Origin: Telluribacter humicola
Lineage (GTDB): Bacteria; Bacteroidota; Bacteroidia; Cytophagales; Spirosomataceae
Reading direction: 5' to 3'
Assembly: GCF_017355935.1 (NCBI RefSeq)
Contig: NZ_JAFIQT010000003.1
Location: 124,001-188,000 of the forward strand
DNA length: 64,000 nt
In this document: piece by piece, positions 7,944 to 20,300 of the stretch
Numbering within the stretch: the stretch's first letter is position 1
Layout: every line of letters begins with the position of its first letter
Notes under the pieces: generated by a model
What the model was told of the DNA's origin: nothing
The model's database searches: none
What the model saw: the letters and a program-made list of their open reading frames with translations, nothing else
Made by a program: the position numbers and the translations under genes

Positions 7944-8888
7944 ATGTATATAAATAAAGTCAGCCATTATCTCCCATCGGAAGTAGTTGGCAATGAGTAT
8001 TTTACAGAACTCAACAACCTATCCAGCGAATGGATCATCTCACGAACCGGAATTTGTGAACGTCGTAAAGCTGGCGAAGGTGAGAATACATCCACCATGG
8101 CTATTGAAGCTGTGAAGTCATTGCTTGAATCAAGTCCATACGGCACGGATGAAATAGATCTGATTGTAGGGGCTACTTATACTCCCTATGATACCATCGT
8201 ATCGCTGGCTCACGCGGTGCAGCACTACGTTGGTATTGCTGATATTCCGGTAATATCGGTGTCGTCGGCCTGTTCGTCACTGCTTAACGCCATTGAGGTT
8301 GTACAGGGGTACTTTGCGCTGGGAAAAGCATCCAAAGCCATCGTAGTCGTATCAGACCATAATACAGCCTACAACAACGAACGTGATACCGTATCGGGAC
8401 ACCTGTGGGGAGACGGAGCTTCGGCTATGCTGATCTCCAAAGAGCGCCAGTCTGATTCGGATATGTACATTCAGGAGGTTGTTACGGGTGGTGCCGCTAC
8501 CAGTGGTAAAGCGACGGAGGGAGTAGTACTACGCCCCAACGAGCGTGGTGTTATTATGCCGTATGGACGTGATGTATTCCAGTACGCCTGTATCTATATG
8601 CCGAAGGTAAGCCAGCAAGTACTGGACCGTTGTGGATTGACGATTGATGATGTTGATTACCTGATCCCCCACCAGGCCAACCACCGCATTAGCCTGAATG
8701 TCATAAATACGCTGGGCATTCCGGAAGAGAAACTGATCTCCAATATTCAGCGCTACGGCAATACCGGATGCGCCGGATGCGCCATTGCCTTGTCCGAAAA
8801 CCAGGATCGCTTTAAGAAAGGAGATCGCATTGTGGTGACGGTATTCGGAGGTGGCTACTCTTTTGGAGCCATGCTTATAGAAGTATAA
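7944..8888 (+). CDS. 3-oxoacyl-ACP synthase III (KAS III / FabH-like)
   Basis: A 314-residue thiolase-fold condensing enzyme with the complete KAS III triad: Cys110 in VSSACSS, His243 in IPHQANHRI and Asn273 in RYGNTGCAG. FabH condenses an acyl-CoA with malonyl-ACP to start fatty-acid chains. It lies outside the usual plsX-fabH context and differs somewhat from housekeeping FabH (ACSS rather than ACAG around the cysteine), so it may be a paralogue with a special primer or pathway. The 136-base upstream region is very AT-rich. A hairpin at 8914 ends the transcript. Confidence 0.88.
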   Translation: MYINKVSHYLPSEVVGNEYFTELNNLSSEWIISRTGICERRKAGEGENTSTMAIEAVKSLLESSPYGTDEIDLIVGATYTPYDTIVSLAHAVQHYVGIADIPVISVSSACSSLLNAIEVVQGYFALGKASKAIVVVSDHNTAYNNERDTVSGHLWGDGASAMLISKERQSDSDMYIQEVVTGGAATSGKATEGVVLRPNERGVIMPYGRDVFQYACIYMPKVSQQVLDRCGLTIDDVDYLIPHQANHRISLNVINTLGIPEEKLISNIQRYGNTGCAGCAIALSENQDRFKKGDRIVVTVFGGGYSFGAMLIEV

Positions 8889-8913
8889 TTAATACTAACT
8901 TATAGTTGATTTT

Positions 8914-8948
8914 GCAAGCAGGCTGCCCAGTAAGGGCAGCCTGCTTGC
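8914..8948. terminator. Bidirectional terminator hairpin
   Basis: A perfect 15-bp stem (GCAAGCAGGCTGCCC / GGGCAGCCTGCTTGC) with loop AGTAA lies between the convergent KAS III and aspartyl protease genes. There is no strong T run on either side, so termination strength is uncertain. Confidence 0.7.
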
Positions 8949-8980
8949 TAGTATATGTACCCTATCCTGAGGAGAGGTAC

Positions 8981-10231
8981 TCAAATAGTACGCTTCAGAA
9001 TGAAGCTGGTAAAGACCAATTGGTCCCCCCGCTTCAGTACCAGGTTTATCTCCTTTCCTTCCTTATGCTGCAGGGTCTTATTTATTTCTGTAAGTGATAG
9101 ATTACTGGCCTGCGTGTCATTAATGAATACGATCTTATCGCCTTTCTGGATTCCGGCGTGGTACGCGGGTGAATCTTCCTTGACATGATCCACCTCATAG
9201 GAGGTATATTTGTCTCCTTTAGCTCTTAGCTCCATACCACTCATGTCATGCTCAAAGGTTTCCTTTAAGGCCTTTTTTATAGGTTTCAGGACGACATATT
9301 GGTCACGATAATGGAAGGTAACTACAAAGCGGCGAAGCAGTTCTCCACCAATATTTCCCTGTCGTCCGCTCATGGAGTTGATCTTGGAACCAAACGAAGA
9401 CTTATCGGGAAAAGAAGACAATACATCATGCAGCTCAAATCGCCCCACCTGAAGCTTAGACAAACGTCCAAGATGGCCGCTCACTACTCCCCCCAGTCCC
9501 ACTCCCAACTGCACCCGAACTACCTTTTCGGGCAAAGCAATACTGGATGAATACGTGTCCAGCATCAGAGCGTGTCCCGCACCGGTATCCAGAAGTACTT
9601 GCACATTCTTCTCCTCCCCTTTCTCGGTTATCTGTACTGCACTTAAGTAAGGGCGCCGGTTCACGATCTGGATCGGAAGTTTATCTCCGTACTTAGGCCT
9701 GTACCGGTAGTGATCAGGAGGCCTCAGTATAAGCTCCTGTCGGCGAAAATCAATAGTGATGACAAACCGCTCAAATAGTTCATAGCCAAATATGCCGTGA
9801 ATGGGGGTACCCAGAAACTCCGATAGCTTTAACATATCGCTTTCCAGCACGACCAGATTCTGATCAAAGGCCTGGATGTGGGGCATTTTGAATGTATTGC
9901 CAATGCTAACATTGGCTTTTCGGGAGGCCTCATTCCCTACGCCATCGATGGTAACAGTCCGGGAGTAGCCTTTATCGACAAATCGGGAAACCTGTGGGTC
10001 AGTAACGATAATTGTACCAACGCCTGAATCCAGGATGAACTGCAGCGTATCGGAATCATTGATCTGAACAGGTACAATGACGAGGTTAGCGTGAAGCTTG
10101 AATGGAACCCGTACGCTTTTACGCTTTTGTACCATATGAAAGCCAAATGCTTTCTGCTGAGCCCGCGCACAGATCGGGACCAGATGAAGTAATGAAGCCG
10201 CTATAAGGAACAATAGCTTTATCATGTTCAT
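8981..10231 (-). CDS. Exported retropepsin-like aspartyl protease with PDZ domain
   Basis: A 416-residue protein with a signal peptide (residues 1 to about 25, ending CARAQQ). It has two aspartyl-protease half-domains, with active-site triads in FILDSGVG (DSG, 68-70) and VLLDTGAG (DTG, 215-217), and a C-terminal PDZ domain (about 330-400, HAGIQKGDKIVFIND). It is therefore probably a periplasmic or surface protease whose PDZ domain binds peptides or unfolded C termini. Homologues are common in Bacteroidota and mostly uncharacterised. It follows the M1 peptidase on the same strand but a strong terminator lies between, so they are probably separate units. Confidence 0.85.
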   Translation of the reverse strand: MNMIKLLFLIAASLLHLVPICARAQQKAFGFHMVQKRKSVRVPFKLHANLVIVPVQINDSDTLQFILDSGVGTIIVTDPQVSRFVDKGYSRTVTIDGVGNEASRKANVSIGNTFKMPHIQAFDQNLVVLESDMLKLSEFLGTPIHGIFGYELFERFVITIDFRRQELILRPPDHYRYRPKYGDKLPIQIVNRRPYLSAVQITEKGEEKNVQVLLDTGAGHALMLDTYSSSIALPEKVVRVQLGVGLGGVVSGHLGRLSKLQVGRFELHDVLSSFPDKSSFGSKINSMSGRQGNIGGELLRRFVVTFHYRDQYVVLKPIKKALKETFEHDMSGMELRAKGDKYTSYEVDHVKEDSPAYHAGIQKGDKIVFINDTQASNLSLTEINKTLQHKEGKEINLVLKRGDQLVFTSFILKRTI

Positions 10232-10291
10232 GGCTATTCTATTGTTCCTAAAGTTGCAAAATATCCGGTAGATATCCTACACAACAAATAC

Positions 10292-10342
10292 AAGAGCTGC
10301 TATGGTCTGATAAACGGTGGTTATCAGACCATAGCAGCTCTT
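10292..10342 (-). terminator. Long perfect hairpin, terminator of the M1 peptidase gene
   Basis: A perfect 22-bp inverted repeat (10292-10313 and 10321-10342) encloses a 7-base loop. It begins 23 bases past the M1 peptidase stop and ends about 60 bases before the aspartyl protease start. The stem ends in TT but no long T run follows. Confidence 0.7.
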
Positions 10343-10364
10343 AACGTGGCCAATACACCTGCTC

Positions 10365-12359
10365 TTAGTTAGTCACTGAACTCCCTATCTGAGAAGGCTT
10401 CCAGCTATTGTTACGTGGATTTACATCCGGCAGTTTATTATCAGGATCAATGGTCACTGACCGAAGCGGCTGCTCCGTATTAGCGCGGAAAGACCAGCTT
10501 CCGCCACGCTGCCAGATTTCTACTGGCAACTCTACGCGTGTTTTCTTACCATTTACCTCTTCCAGTTCAACGGTAGCCGGCATAGCCCACTGCTCAAGGT
10601 TATCAATGGTTATAAGAGATCCCTTCTGCGGATTCTGCTCAATGTATGTAACCTCCTTCACGGCTTGGTCCAGCTTGTAGTTCTCAAAGAACCAGCCTTT
10701 CCAGAACCAGCCCAGATCTTCTCCGGCGGCATCCTCCATCGAACGGAAGAAATCGTAAGGAGTAGGGTGCTTAAAGGCCCAGCGCTTCACGTACTGACGG
10801 AAGGCGTAGTCGAAACGCTCTTTGCCCAGTACCTGCTCACGCAGCATTACCAGACCAATAGCAGGCTTATAGTAGGCTTCCCACCCCAGGTTCCGGGCCT
10901 GTACTACATCAGGAATAGTCATAATGGGATCTGCACCGGGACGATAAATCATGGGCGCTACGCGATGCAGGTCCTGTAGCTGATTGTTTCGGTACTCCCC
11001 GTTATTGAAGTTGTCTGTGGAGAGGAAGTTAATAAAGGTATTGAAACCTTCGTCCATCCAGGCGTACTTACGCTCGTTGTTACCCACGATCATCGGGAAC
11101 CAGTTATGGCCGAACTCGTGATCTGTTACATTCCAAAGGTCCTCTCCACGGTCGCTGTGGCTACAGAAAATGATACCCGGGTACTCCATACCGCCTACAA
11201 TACCGGCTACGTTAGTGGCCACCGGATAGGTATACTCATATACGTAGTTGGAATAGAACTCAATGCTTGACTTAACATACTGCGTTGAACGGCCCCAGGC
11301 GTTATTGCCGCTATCTTCCACCGGGTACACCGACTGCGCCAGAGCAGTTTTACCACTAGGCAGGTCTATTTGTGCAGCATCCCAGATGAAAGCCTTTGAG
11401 GTAGCCCAGGCTATGTCACGGGAATCCTGACAGCGGAAACGCCAGGTCAACGTACCTGACTGCTTAGGGCGTGAAGTAGGACTTGTTACCTCTTCGGCTG
11501 TACGGATCATCACTGTCTGGTCACTTTTACGAGCCTGATCCAGCTTTTTCATCTGCTCGTTGGTAAGTACTTCGTTGGGATTTATCAATTCACCCGAACC
11601 TACTACGATGTGATCCCAGGGTACCGTAACGGCATATTCAAAATCGCCATATTCGAGGTAAAACTCGCCGGCGCCCAGGTAAGGCAGCAGGTTCCAGCCT
11701 TCGATGTCGTCATACACGCTCATGCGCGGGTACCATTGAGCTATTTCATAAATGATACCATTCTTGGTCTGCAGGGTACCCATGCGGTCCGAGCCATACT
11801 GAGGGATCTTGAACGAATAGCCGATACGGATCTTGATAACATCGCCATTGGCTTTCAGTGGATCAGCCAGACGTATCTGCATACGGGTATCGGTGATATG
11901 GTAGTTGGCTTCCGTAGCCTTACCCTTACCCTGCTGTATAGTTACACTTTTGATGGTATTACCGCCATCAAAACCCAGGTTGCCGAAGCGGCCTCCGGTG
12001 ACGGGAGTAGTTTTGGCTCCACGCGAAGTAGCGCTGAAGGCATTCTGGTCCAGCTGTAACCAGAGGAACTCAAGTGCTTCGGGACTATTATTCTTATAGG
12101 TAATTTCCACATCTCCATTAAGAGTGGCGGCCGCTTCATCCAGAGCTACATTAATTTTGTAATCAGCACGGTTCTGCCAGTAGGCCGGGCCGGGAGAGCC
12201 CCCGCCGGTGCGGTATTGGTTGCCGGGCTGAAAGTTAAATAGTGGGTGAAACAATACATAATGGTCATACTTTGACTTATCAGCTTCCTGGGCAAAGGTG
12301 CTCAGGCCGCTCAACAAGCAAAAGATCAAGACCCATAAACGTGAGTTTGGTATCTTCAT
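10365..12359 (-). CDS. M1 family zinc metallopeptidase, exported
   Basis: A 664-residue gluzincin. A signal peptide (residues 1 to about 23, ending STFAQ) is followed by the M1 N-terminal beta domain and a catalytic domain with HEFGH (414-418) and the third zinc ligand Glu437 in WMDEGFN. GGMEYPG (389-395) takes the place of the GAMEN substrate loop. It should be a periplasmic or surface aminopeptidase that trims peptides. This cold-adapted-aminopeptidase-like subgroup is widespread in Bacteroidota. It lies downstream of the DUF3467 gene on the same strand with a 100-base gap. Confidence 0.9.
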   Translation of the reverse strand: MKIPNSRLWVLIFCLLSGLSTFAQEADKSKYDHYVLFHPLFNFQPGNQYRTGGGSPGPAYWQNRADYKINVALDEAAATLNGDVEITYKNNSPEALEFLWLQLDQNAFSATSRGAKTTPVTGGRFGNLGFDGGNTIKSVTIQQGKGKATEANYHITDTRMQIRLADPLKANGDVIKIRIGYSFKIPQYGSDRMGTLQTKNGIIYEIAQWYPRMSVYDDIEGWNLLPYLGAGEFYLEYGDFEYAVTVPWDHIVVGSGELINPNEVLTNEQMKKLDQARKSDQTVMIRTAEEVTSPTSRPKQSGTLTWRFRCQDSRDIAWATSKAFIWDAAQIDLPSGKTALAQSVYPVEDSGNNAWGRSTQYVKSSIEFYSNYVYEYTYPVATNVAGIVGGMEYPGIIFCSHSDRGEDLWNVTDHEFGHNWFPMIVGNNERKYAWMDEGFNTFINFLSTDNFNNGEYRNNQLQDLHRVAPMIYRPGADPIMTIPDVVQARNLGWEAYYKPAIGLVMLREQVLGKERFDYAFRQYVKRWAFKHPTPYDFFRSMEDAAGEDLGWFWKGWFFENYKLDQAVKEVTYIEQNPQKGSLITIDNLEQWAMPATVELEEVNGKKTRVELPVEIWQRGGSWSFRANTEQPLRSVTIDPDNKLPDVNPRNNSWKPSQIGSSVTN

Positions 12360-12459
12360 TATTTTCTCAAAGGTTTGTATGTAATACTAAACGAGCCGGA
12401 GTAGCTTTTGGTCAATTAACCAAAGGATATTTTTAGAATCCTGGTGCTGAGCCAGGAGC

Positions 12460-12789
12460 CTACGCTTCCCCTCCGGGACCTCCAAAGCTCATCGGAAAGT
12501 TGAAGCTAGTGCCATCATCCGAAGTCTGCTGAATGGTACCGTGTGCATCCTCGTATTTACGTACATTATCATTAAGAGCCAGCAGGAGTCGCTTGGCGTG
12601 CTCGGGCGTCAATATGATTCTGGCTTTGACCTTGGCTTTGGGCAAGCCTGGCATCAACCGTATAAAATCTACAATAAATTCACTGTTCGAATGAGCGATC
12701 ATAGCCAGGTTTGAGTATACCCCCTCAGCCATTTCTTCGGATAGCTCTATGTTAATCTGTTGTTCAAAATCCTGATTATTGTCTTTCAT
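12460..12789 (-). CDS. DUF3467 domain protein
   Basis: A 109-residue cytoplasmic protein that matches DUF3467 (INIELSEEMAEGVYSNLAMIAHSNSEFIVDFIRLMPGLPKAKV... in outline), ending in a Gly-rich tail. The family is small and its role is unknown to me. It is often found just downstream of rpoC in Bacteroidota, as here. The rpoC terminator at 12832-12867 separates it from rpoC. A TAGTTTTG box (complement of 12813-12820) between that terminator and the start could give it its own promoter. Confidence 0.85.
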   Translation of the reverse strand: MKDNNQDFEQQINIELSEEMAEGVYSNLAMIAHSNSEFIVDFIRLMPGLPKAKVKARIILTPEHAKRLLLALNDNVRKYEDAHGTIQQTSDDGTSFNFPMSFGGPGGEA

Positions 12790-12812
12790 AAGTTTAAGGT
12801 ATTAAATTTTTA

Positions 12813-12820
12813 CAAAACTA
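12813..12820 (-). promoter_or_regulatory. Candidate -7 box for the DUF3467 gene
   Basis: TAGTTTTG on the minus strand fits TAnnTTTG and lies 24 bases before the start codon, just after the rpoC terminator. A good -33 TTTG is not seen at the usual distance, so this is tentative. Confidence 0.4.
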
Positions 12821-12831
12821 TACTTTTCAAA

Positions 12832-12867
12832 CAAAAAGCCAGCCTCTGGTGTGAGGCTGGCTTTTTG
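12832..12867. terminator. rpoC terminator
   Basis: A perfect 15-bp stem (CAAAAAGCCAGCCTC / GAGGCTGGCTTTTTG) with loop TGGTGT lies 22 bases past the rpoC stop. The T run on the minus strand is part of the stem, as in a classical intrinsic terminator. Confidence 0.88.
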
Positions 12868-12888
12868 TATTTATTGGGTTCGAATGGA

Positions 12889-15800
12889 CTACTGAGCCAG
12901 TTCGCGTTTCTTACGAGCTGACTTCTCGCGTGATTCTACTAATGTATCGAACTCTTCTTTCGAACCTACGAGCAGATCAACGTAGCGACGCATACCTGTA
13001 CCGGCAGGGATCAGGTGACCTACGATCACATTCTCCTTCAGACCGTTCAGTTCATCGCGCTTACCGCGTACAGCTGCTTCGCTAAGTACCTTGGTGGTCT
13101 CCTGGAACGAAGCCGCTGATACGAAGCTCTCGGTACCTAGTGACGCCTGAGTGATACCCATCAGCGTTGGTCTTGCCACCGCCGCTTGTGCATCACGTGC
13201 TTTCACAAGGTTCAGGTCACGACGCTTCAGGCTTGAGTTCTCATCCCGCAGACGACGTACCGACACGATCATACCAGGCTTCAGAGTTTCTGAATCACCG
13301 GCTTCCTCAACTACTTTCATGTCAAGGATCTTATCGTTCTCCTCGCGGAACACCCAGCGGTCTACCGGCTGCATTTCGAGGAAGTTGGTATCTCCGGCGT
13401 CAAGGATCTCCACTTTCTGCATCATCTGGCGTACGATACATTCGATGTGCTTATCGTTGATCTTCACACCCTGCAGACGGTATACTTCCTGAATTTCATT
13501 AACCAGGTACTCCTGTACGGCGGTAGGTCCTTTGATAGAAAGGATATCGGCCGGAGTGATAGCTCCGTCTGACAGCGGATCACCTGCCCGTACAAAGTCA
13601 CCATCCTGAACCAGAATGTGCTTCGACAGAGCTACCATGTAACGGCGCTGTACGCCATCACGTGATTCGATGATAATTTCGCGGTTACCACGCTTCACAC
13701 CACCGTAGCTTACTACACCGTCGATTTCACTAACGGTGGCAGGGTTAGATGGGTTACGAGCTTCGAAAAGTTCGGTAACACGTGGCAGACCTCCCGTAAT
13801 ATCACGGGTCTTACCTACTACACGCGGGATCTTGGCAAGAGGCTGTCCTGCTTTTACAGCAGCACCGTTCTTCACTACCAGGCGTGATCCTACGGGTAGG
13901 TTATATGATTTTTCGGTTTGATCTTTCAGCAGGTTGCTCTTACCTTTTACGACCAGCGCAGGGTTCTTAGTCTTGTCGCGGGTTTCGATAATTACAGCCT
14001 CCTGGAAACCGGTCTGTTCGTCAAACTCTTCGCGGTAGGTAATACCTTCCTCGATCGCGTCAAACTGTACAGAACCATCAAACTCCGAAAGAATTACTGC
14101 GTTATATGGATCCCAGGTACATAGTTCCTGTCCTTTGAATACAACATCTCCTTCTTTTACCTGCAGGTGTGCACCGTAAGGTACGTTGTTAGAGATAAGC
14201 AGTTGCTTCGTTTCAGGGTGTACGATCTTCACCTCACCCGAACGACCCATCACTACGGTAATAGGATCGCCTTCTGAGTTGGTAGACTGAACCAGACGAA
14301 GATCTTCGAACTGAATCAGACCTTCAAATTTCGCCTTAATGTTGGCATCTACGGCAATGTTCGAAGCAGTACCACCCACGTGGAAGGTACGAAGTGTAAG
14401 CTGTGTACCAGGCTCACCGATAGACTGAGATGCAATAACACCTACTGCTTCACCATTATCTACCATACGGCCTGATGCAAGGCTACGTCCGTAACACTTG
14501 GCACATACACCGTTGCGGGTTTCGCAAGTCAGCACCGAGCGGATTTCTACGCTGTCAATGCTGGTCTCGTCGATATAGGCAGCGATCTCTTCGGTGATCT
14601 CCTGACCTGATTCAACGATCATGTTACCATTCAAAGGATCGAATACATCGTGTACGCTCACACGACCCAAGATACGCTCTGACAGTGGCTCTACGATGTC
14701 TTCGTTGTCTTTCAGAGCGGCGATCTGGATACCACGCAGAGTACCGCAATCCTCTTCAACAACTACTACATCCTGTGCTACGTCATGCAGACGACGGGTC
14801 AGGTAACCGGCATCAGCTGTTTTAAGAGCTGTATCGGCAAGACCTTTACGAGCACCGTGGGTAGAGATAAAGTACTCGAGTACGTCAAGTCCCTCTTTAA
14901 AGTTAGAAAGGATCGGGTTCTCAATGATTTCTCCGGCTCCACCGGCGAGGTTCTTCTGAGGCTTAGCCATCAAACCACGCATACCACCCAGCTGACGGAT
15001 CTGCTCACGCGAACCACGGGCACCTGAGTGCATCATCATATAGATTGAGTTAAATCCACCCTGATCAGCTTCGAGCTGCTTCATCAGCGTCTCGGTGATA
15101 CGGGAGTTTACACGCGTCCAGATATCGATCACCTGGTTGTAACGCTCGTTCTCCGTAATCAGACCCATCAGGTAGTTACTCCAAACACCTTCTACATCTT
15201 TCTTGGCTTCTTCGACCAGTTTCTCCTTCTCAGCAGGTACCATCACGTCGCTAAGACCGATAGACAAACCACCTTTGAAGGCCATCTGGAATCCAAGCTC
15301 CTTAATATCATCCAGGAAGTGAGCTGTACGAGCGCTACCGGCCAGTTTGAATACCTGTCCGATGATCTGCTGCAGCTTCTTCTTGGTAAGCAGCTCATTG
15401 ATATAACCTACCTCATCGGGTACATTCTGATTGAACAGAACGCGTCCGGCTACGGTATCAATTAGTTTTATTTCGAAGCTACCATCTTCGTTACGTACCC
15501 GTACACGACACTTGATGTTAGCGTGCTTCGAGATACGGCCCTCATTGATAGCAATTACTACCTCGTCGGGACCATAGAAAGTCATACCTTCACCTGCAAT
15601 AGGATACTCAGGTGTATTCTTACGTCCTTTGGTTACGTAGTATAGACCCAACACCATGTCCTGCGAAGGTACCGTAATAGGCGCTCCGTTGGCAGGGTTA
15701 AGGATGTTGTGTGAAGAAAGCATCAGCATTGATGCTTCAAGTACTGCCTCCTGTCCAAGCGGCACGTGAACGGCCATCTGGTCACCGTCAAAGTCAGCGT

Positions 15801-17214
15801 TGAATGCAGTACATACCAGCGGGTGCAGCTGAATAGCTTTTCCTTCGATCAGCTTAGGCTGGAACGCCTGGATACCCAGACGGTGTAGCGTTGGAGCACG
15901 GTTCAGCAGAACAGGGTGCCCTTTCAGTACATTTTCCAGAATATCCCAGATCACAGGATCCTTACGGTCTACGATCTTCTTCGCTGATTTCACTGTTTTC
16001 ACGATACCACGCTCGATCAGCTTACGGATAATAAACGGCTTGAATAGCTCAGCCGCCATGTCCTTAGGCAGACCACACTCGTGTAGTTTCAGCTCAGGAC
16101 CTACCACGATTACCGAACGACCAGAGTAGTCAACCCGCTTACCAAGTAGGTTCTGACGGAAACGTCCCTGCTTACCTTTCAGCATATCCGAAAGTGATTT
16201 CAGAGCACGGTTTCCCTCCGAACGTACGGCGTTTACTTTACGGCTGTTATCGAATAGTGAGTCTACCGCTTCCTGTAGCATACGCTTCTCGTTACGAAGG
16301 ATCACCTCAGGTGCCTTAATTTCGATCAGACGCTTCAGACGGTTATTCCGGATGATTACACGACGGTACAGGTCATTCAGGTCAGAGGTAGCAAAGCGAC
16401 CACCGTCCAGAGGTACCAACGGACGCAATTCGGGTGGAATTACAGGCACCATCTTGATCACCATCCACTCAGGACGGTTCTCTACGCGTGTATTGGCATC
16501 GCGAAAAGCTTCTACAACTTTCAGACGCTTTAGGGCCTCAGCCTTACGCTGCTGTGAAGTATCCGTAGCAGCCTGGTGACGCAGTTCGTACGAAAGCTCA
16601 TCCAGATTAATACGGCTCAACAGCATTTCGAGTGCATCAGCACCCATCTTAGCGATGAACTTATTAGGATCTGTATCCGGCAACATCTGGTTGTCGCGGG
16701 GGAGCTTGTCAATAATATCAAGGTACTCGTCTTCGGTCAGGAAGTCCATCGCGTTAACGCCATCTTCTCCTTTGATACCAGATTGTACTACCACATACCG
16801 CTCGTAGTAGATGATCTGATCGAGCTTCTTGGTAGATAATCCTAACAGGTATCCGATCTTGTTTGGCAAGCTGCGGAAGTACCAGATGTGAGCTACAGGT
16901 ACCACCAGTTCGATGTGTCCCATACGCTCACGGCGTACCTTCTTCTCGGTTACCTCTACCCCACAACGGTCGCAGATGATACCCTTATAGCGGATACGCT
17001 TGTATTTACCACAGTGACATTCCCAGTCCTTAACAGGTCCAAAAATGCGCTCGCAGAATAACCCACCCATCTCCGGCTTGTAGGTCCGGTAGTTGATGGT
17101 TTCAGGCTGGGTTACCTCACCGTAGGAGCTCTCAAGGATAGACTCCGGTGACGCCAGACTGATAGTTATGCTGGAAAAGTCACTATTGAGTTTTTTGTTC
17201 TTTTTGAAAGACAT
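12889..17214 (-). CDS. rpoC: DNA-directed RNA polymerase subunit beta'
   Basis: The start is placed at the ATG of [15 protein letters not shown], the normal beginning of Bacteroidota beta', rather than nine codons upstream, giving 1441 residues. Seen in order: the zinc ribbon (CHC about 66-68 and CDRC 81-84), the catalytic NADFDGDQM loop (about 472-480) that holds the active-site Mg, and the second zinc site (CGTLRG, later [13 protein letters not shown]). It is the largest subunit of the transcription enzyme. It follows rpoB by 98 bases on the same strand and ends with a strong terminator. Confidence 0.97.
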   Translation of the reverse strand: MSFKKNKKLNSDFSSITISLASPESILESSYGEVTQPETINYRTYKPEMGGLFCERIFGPVKDWECHCGKYKRIRYKGIICDRCGVEVTEKKVRRERMGHIELVVPVAHIWYFRSLPNKIGYLLGLSTKKLDQIIYYERYVVVQSGIKGEDGVNAMDFLTEDEYLDIIDKLPRDNQMLPDTDPNKFIAKMGADALEMLLSRINLDELSYELRHQAATDTSQQRKAEALKRLKVVEAFRDANTRVENRPEWMVIKMVPVIPPELRPLVPLDGGRFATSDLNDLYRRVIIRNNRLKRLIEIKAPEVILRNEKRMLQEAVDSLFDNSRKVNAVRSEGNRALKSLSDMLKGKQGRFRQNLLGKRVDYSGRSVIVVGPELKLHECGLPKDMAAELFKPFIIRKLIERGIVKTVKSAKKIVDRKDPVIWDILENVLKGHPVLLNRAPTLHRLGIQAFQPKLIEGKAIQLHPLVCTAFNADFDGDQMAVHVPLGQEAVLEASMLMLSSHNILNPANGAPITVPSQDMVLGLYYVTKGRKNTPEYPIAGEGMTFYGPDEVVIAINEGRISKHANIKCRVRVRNEDGSFEIKLIDTVAGRVLFNQNVPDEVGYINELLTKKKLQQIIGQVFKLAGSARTAHFLDDIKELGFQMAFKGGLSIGLSDVMVPAEKEKLVEEAKKDVEGVWSNYLMGLITENERYNQVIDIWTRVNSRITETLMKQLEADQGGFNSIYMMMHSGARGSREQIRQLGGMRGLMAKPQKNLAGGAGEIIENPILSNFKEGLDVLEYFISTHGARKGLADTALKTADAGYLTRRLHDVAQDVVVVEEDCGTLRGIQIAALKDNEDIVEPLSERILGRVSVHDVFDPLNGNMIVESGQEITEEIAAYIDETSIDSVEIRSVLTCETRNGVCAKCYGRSLASGRMVDNGEAVGVIASQSIGEPGTQLTLRTFHVGGTASNIAVDANIKAKFEGLIQFEDLRLVQSTNSEGDPITVVMGRSGEVKIVHPETKQLLISNNVPYGAHLQVKEGDVVFKGQELCTWDPYNAVILSEFDGSVQFDAIEEGITYREEFDEQTGFQEAVIIETRDKTKNPALVVKGKSNLLKDQTEKSYNLPVGSRLVVKNGAAVKAGQPLAKIPRVVGKTRDITGGLPRVTELFEARNPSNPATVSEIDGVVSYGGVKRGNREIIIESRDGVQRRYMVALSKHILVQDGDFVRAGDPLSDGAITPADILSIKGPTAVQEYLVNEIQEVYRLQGVKINDKHIECIVRQMMQKVEILDAGDTNFLEMQPVDRWVFREENDKILDMKVVEEAGDSETLKPGMIVSVRRLRDENSSLKRRDLNLVKARDAQAAVARPTLMGITQASLGTESFVSAASFQETTKVLSEAAVRGKRDELNGLKENVIVGHLIPAGTGMRRYVDLLVGSKEEFDTLVESREKSARKKRELAQ

Positions 17215-17312
17215 ATTGTTGATCGTTATTCTGTGAGTCAATAGTCCTTAGATAAACTTCGGAATGTTAGGCTGGAAGAGCCGTTAAGGCCCTTCCAGCT
17301 ATTAACTATGTA

Positions 17313-20300
17313 TTAGTCCAGCGTAATTTCCAGTGCCAAACCACGTAGTTCGTGCACCAATACGTTGAATGATTCCGGGATATTTGGTTTCGGCAGGTTC
17401 TCGCCTTTTACGATAGCCTCGTAAGCTTTGGCGCGACCTACCACGTCATCTGACTTCACAGTCAGGATCTCCTGCAGGATGTGAGATGCACCGAAAGCTT
17501 CGAGTGCCCACACTTCCATCTCTCCAAAACGCTGACCACCAAACTGGGCTTTACCTCCAAGTGGCTGCTGCGTAATGAGCGAGTAGGGTCCGATTGAACG
17601 GGCGTGCATTTTATCATCAACCAGGTGACCCAGTTTCATCATATAGATAAGACCTACGGTTACAGGCTGATCAAAACGCTCACCAGACAGACCATTGTAC
17701 AGGTACGTACGTCCCCAGTCAGGTAGTCCGGCTTCTTTCAGCTCGGCGGCTACTTCATCCTCGGTAGCTCCGTCAAAGATAGGCGTAGCGTAGCGACGTC
17801 CCATTTTCAGACCAGCCCACGCCAGGATGGTTTCGTAGATCTGACCGATGTTCATACGTGAAGGTACCCCAAGTGGGTTCAGCACGATATCAACTGGTGT
17901 ACCATCTTCTAGGAATGGCATATCTTCGTCACGTACAATACGGGCAACTACCCCTTTGTTACCGTGGCGACCGGCCATCTTATCCCCTACTTTCAGCTTA
18001 CGCTTCTTCGCGATGTACACCTTAGCCAATTTCACAATACCTGCTGGTAGCTCATCCCCTACTTCGAGAGCGAAACGGTCACGCTTGAAGCGTCCCATCA
18101 ATTCGCTACGACGGTTGAGGTAGTTACGAACGGCACGTGATACCAGACGGTTCAGATGTGTATCCTCAGTCCAGGCGTCAGTCAGTACATCACCGATCAG
18201 GTTTACTTCTTCAGCTACGGAGTACTGGCTTTCGTCACGGTATGGGTTGGCCGATGGGAACAGGTTCTCCGAGATATTTCTGCGGTTGAACTTCACTCCT
18301 TTGCTTACCAGCTCATCACCAAATTTATGCTTAACTCCCTGGCTTGTCTTACCATCCAGAAGCTCAACCAGCTTATCGATCATACGATCGCGAAGCATAG
18401 TAAGATCGCGGCTGTAACGCTTCATGAGCAACTTCAGCTCATCTTTGTGCTTAGCACGCTCTTCTTTGGTAGGACGAGAGAATAGTTTTGTATCAATAAC
18501 CACCCCTTTCATGGATGGTGGTGCTTTCTTGGAAGCATCCTTCACATCACCGGCTTTATCACCGAAGATCGCACGAAGTAGTTTTTCTTCCGGGGTAGGA
18601 TCTGACTCACCCTTAGGTGTAATCTTACCGATCAGAATATCTCCTTCTTTCACTTCAGTACCGATGCGAACGATACCATTCTCATCAAGGTTTCTAACAG
18701 TTTCCTCACTTACGTTCGGAATTTCAGCGGTTAGCTCTTCCTCTCCGCGCTTGGTGTCACGTACTTCGAGTTCGAACTCTTCGATGTGGATGGAGGTAAA
18801 GATATCCTCACGTACCACTTTCTCCGAGATCACAATAGCATCCTCAAAGTTGTATCCCTGCCATGGCATGAACGCAACCATCATGTTGCGCCCCAGTGCA
18901 AGCTCACCACCTTCGGTACCATATCCCTGACACAAAGCCTCACCCTTCTTCACTTTCTGGCCCTTCAGAACCATAGGCTGCAGGTTCAGGCAGGTATCCT
19001 GGTTGGTGCGGCGGAACTTGATCAGATCGTAAGAAATACAATCGTCATCGAAGCTTACCAGACGATCTTCGTCCGTACGGTCATAACGTACCACGATCCG
19101 GTCGGCATCAACATAATCAATGACACCATCACCTTCGGCTACAATCAGAGACCGTGAATCCATGGCCACCCGCTGTTCCAGTCCGGTACCTACGATAGGT
19201 GCCTGCGGACGCAACAGAGGCACAGCCTGGCGCTGCATGTTTGATCCCATCAGGGCACGGTTAGCATCATCGTGCTCCAGGAACGGAATCAGCGAAGCCG
19301 CTACCGATACGATCTGGTTGGCAGCGATGTCCATATAAGACGCCTGCGCCGGATCTACCATTGGGAAATCACCCTCAAAACGGGTTTTGATTTTTTCTAC
19401 CGTGAAGTTTCCACTTTTATCCACCGAAGCGTTAGCCTGGGCGATATATTTAGAATCTTCTTCTTCAGCAGTCATATAAATGATCTCATCGGTTAGCTTA
19501 CCATTGCTGTCAATAACACGGTAAGGAGTTTCGATGAAGCCCATTCCATTCACTTTTGCATAAGTACATAGTGAAGAGATCAGACCGATATTAGGACCTT
19601 CGGGAGTTTCGATAGTACACAGACGACCGTAGTGCGTGTAGTGTACGTCACGAACCTCGAAACCGGCACGCTCACGTGAAAGACCACCAGGTCCGAGAGC
19701 TGACATACGACGCTTGTGCGTCACTTCAGCCAGCGGGTTGGTCTGGTCCATGAACTGAGACAGCTGGTTGGTTCCGAAGAACGAGTTGATTACTGACGAC
19801 AGCGTACGTGCATTGATCAGGTCAACTGGTTTGAAATCTTCGTTATCCCGTACGTTCATACGCTCTTTGATAGTACGAGCCATACGAGCCAGACCTACTC
19901 CAAACTGAGCATACAGCTGCTCACCTACCGTACGAACACGGCGGTTGGAGAGGTGATCTATATCATCCACCACGGCCTTGGCATTAATAAGGCCGATCAG
20001 GTACTTAACAATTGAAACGATGTCTTCAGTAGTCAGTACACGTACATCAAGACTGGTATCAGAACCCAGCTTCTTGTTAATACGGTAACGACCTACATCA
20101 CCCAAGTCATAACGCTTATCACTGAAGAACAAGCTCTGGATAACTTCGCGTGCTGTCTGCTCATCAGGAGCTTCGGCATTACGAAGCTGACGGTAGATCT
20201 GCTCCACCGCTTCTTTCTCTGAGTTAGAGCTATCTTTCTGAAGAGTATTGTAGATAATGTTGTAATCAGCTACGTTCATATCTTCCTTGTGCAGGATGAC

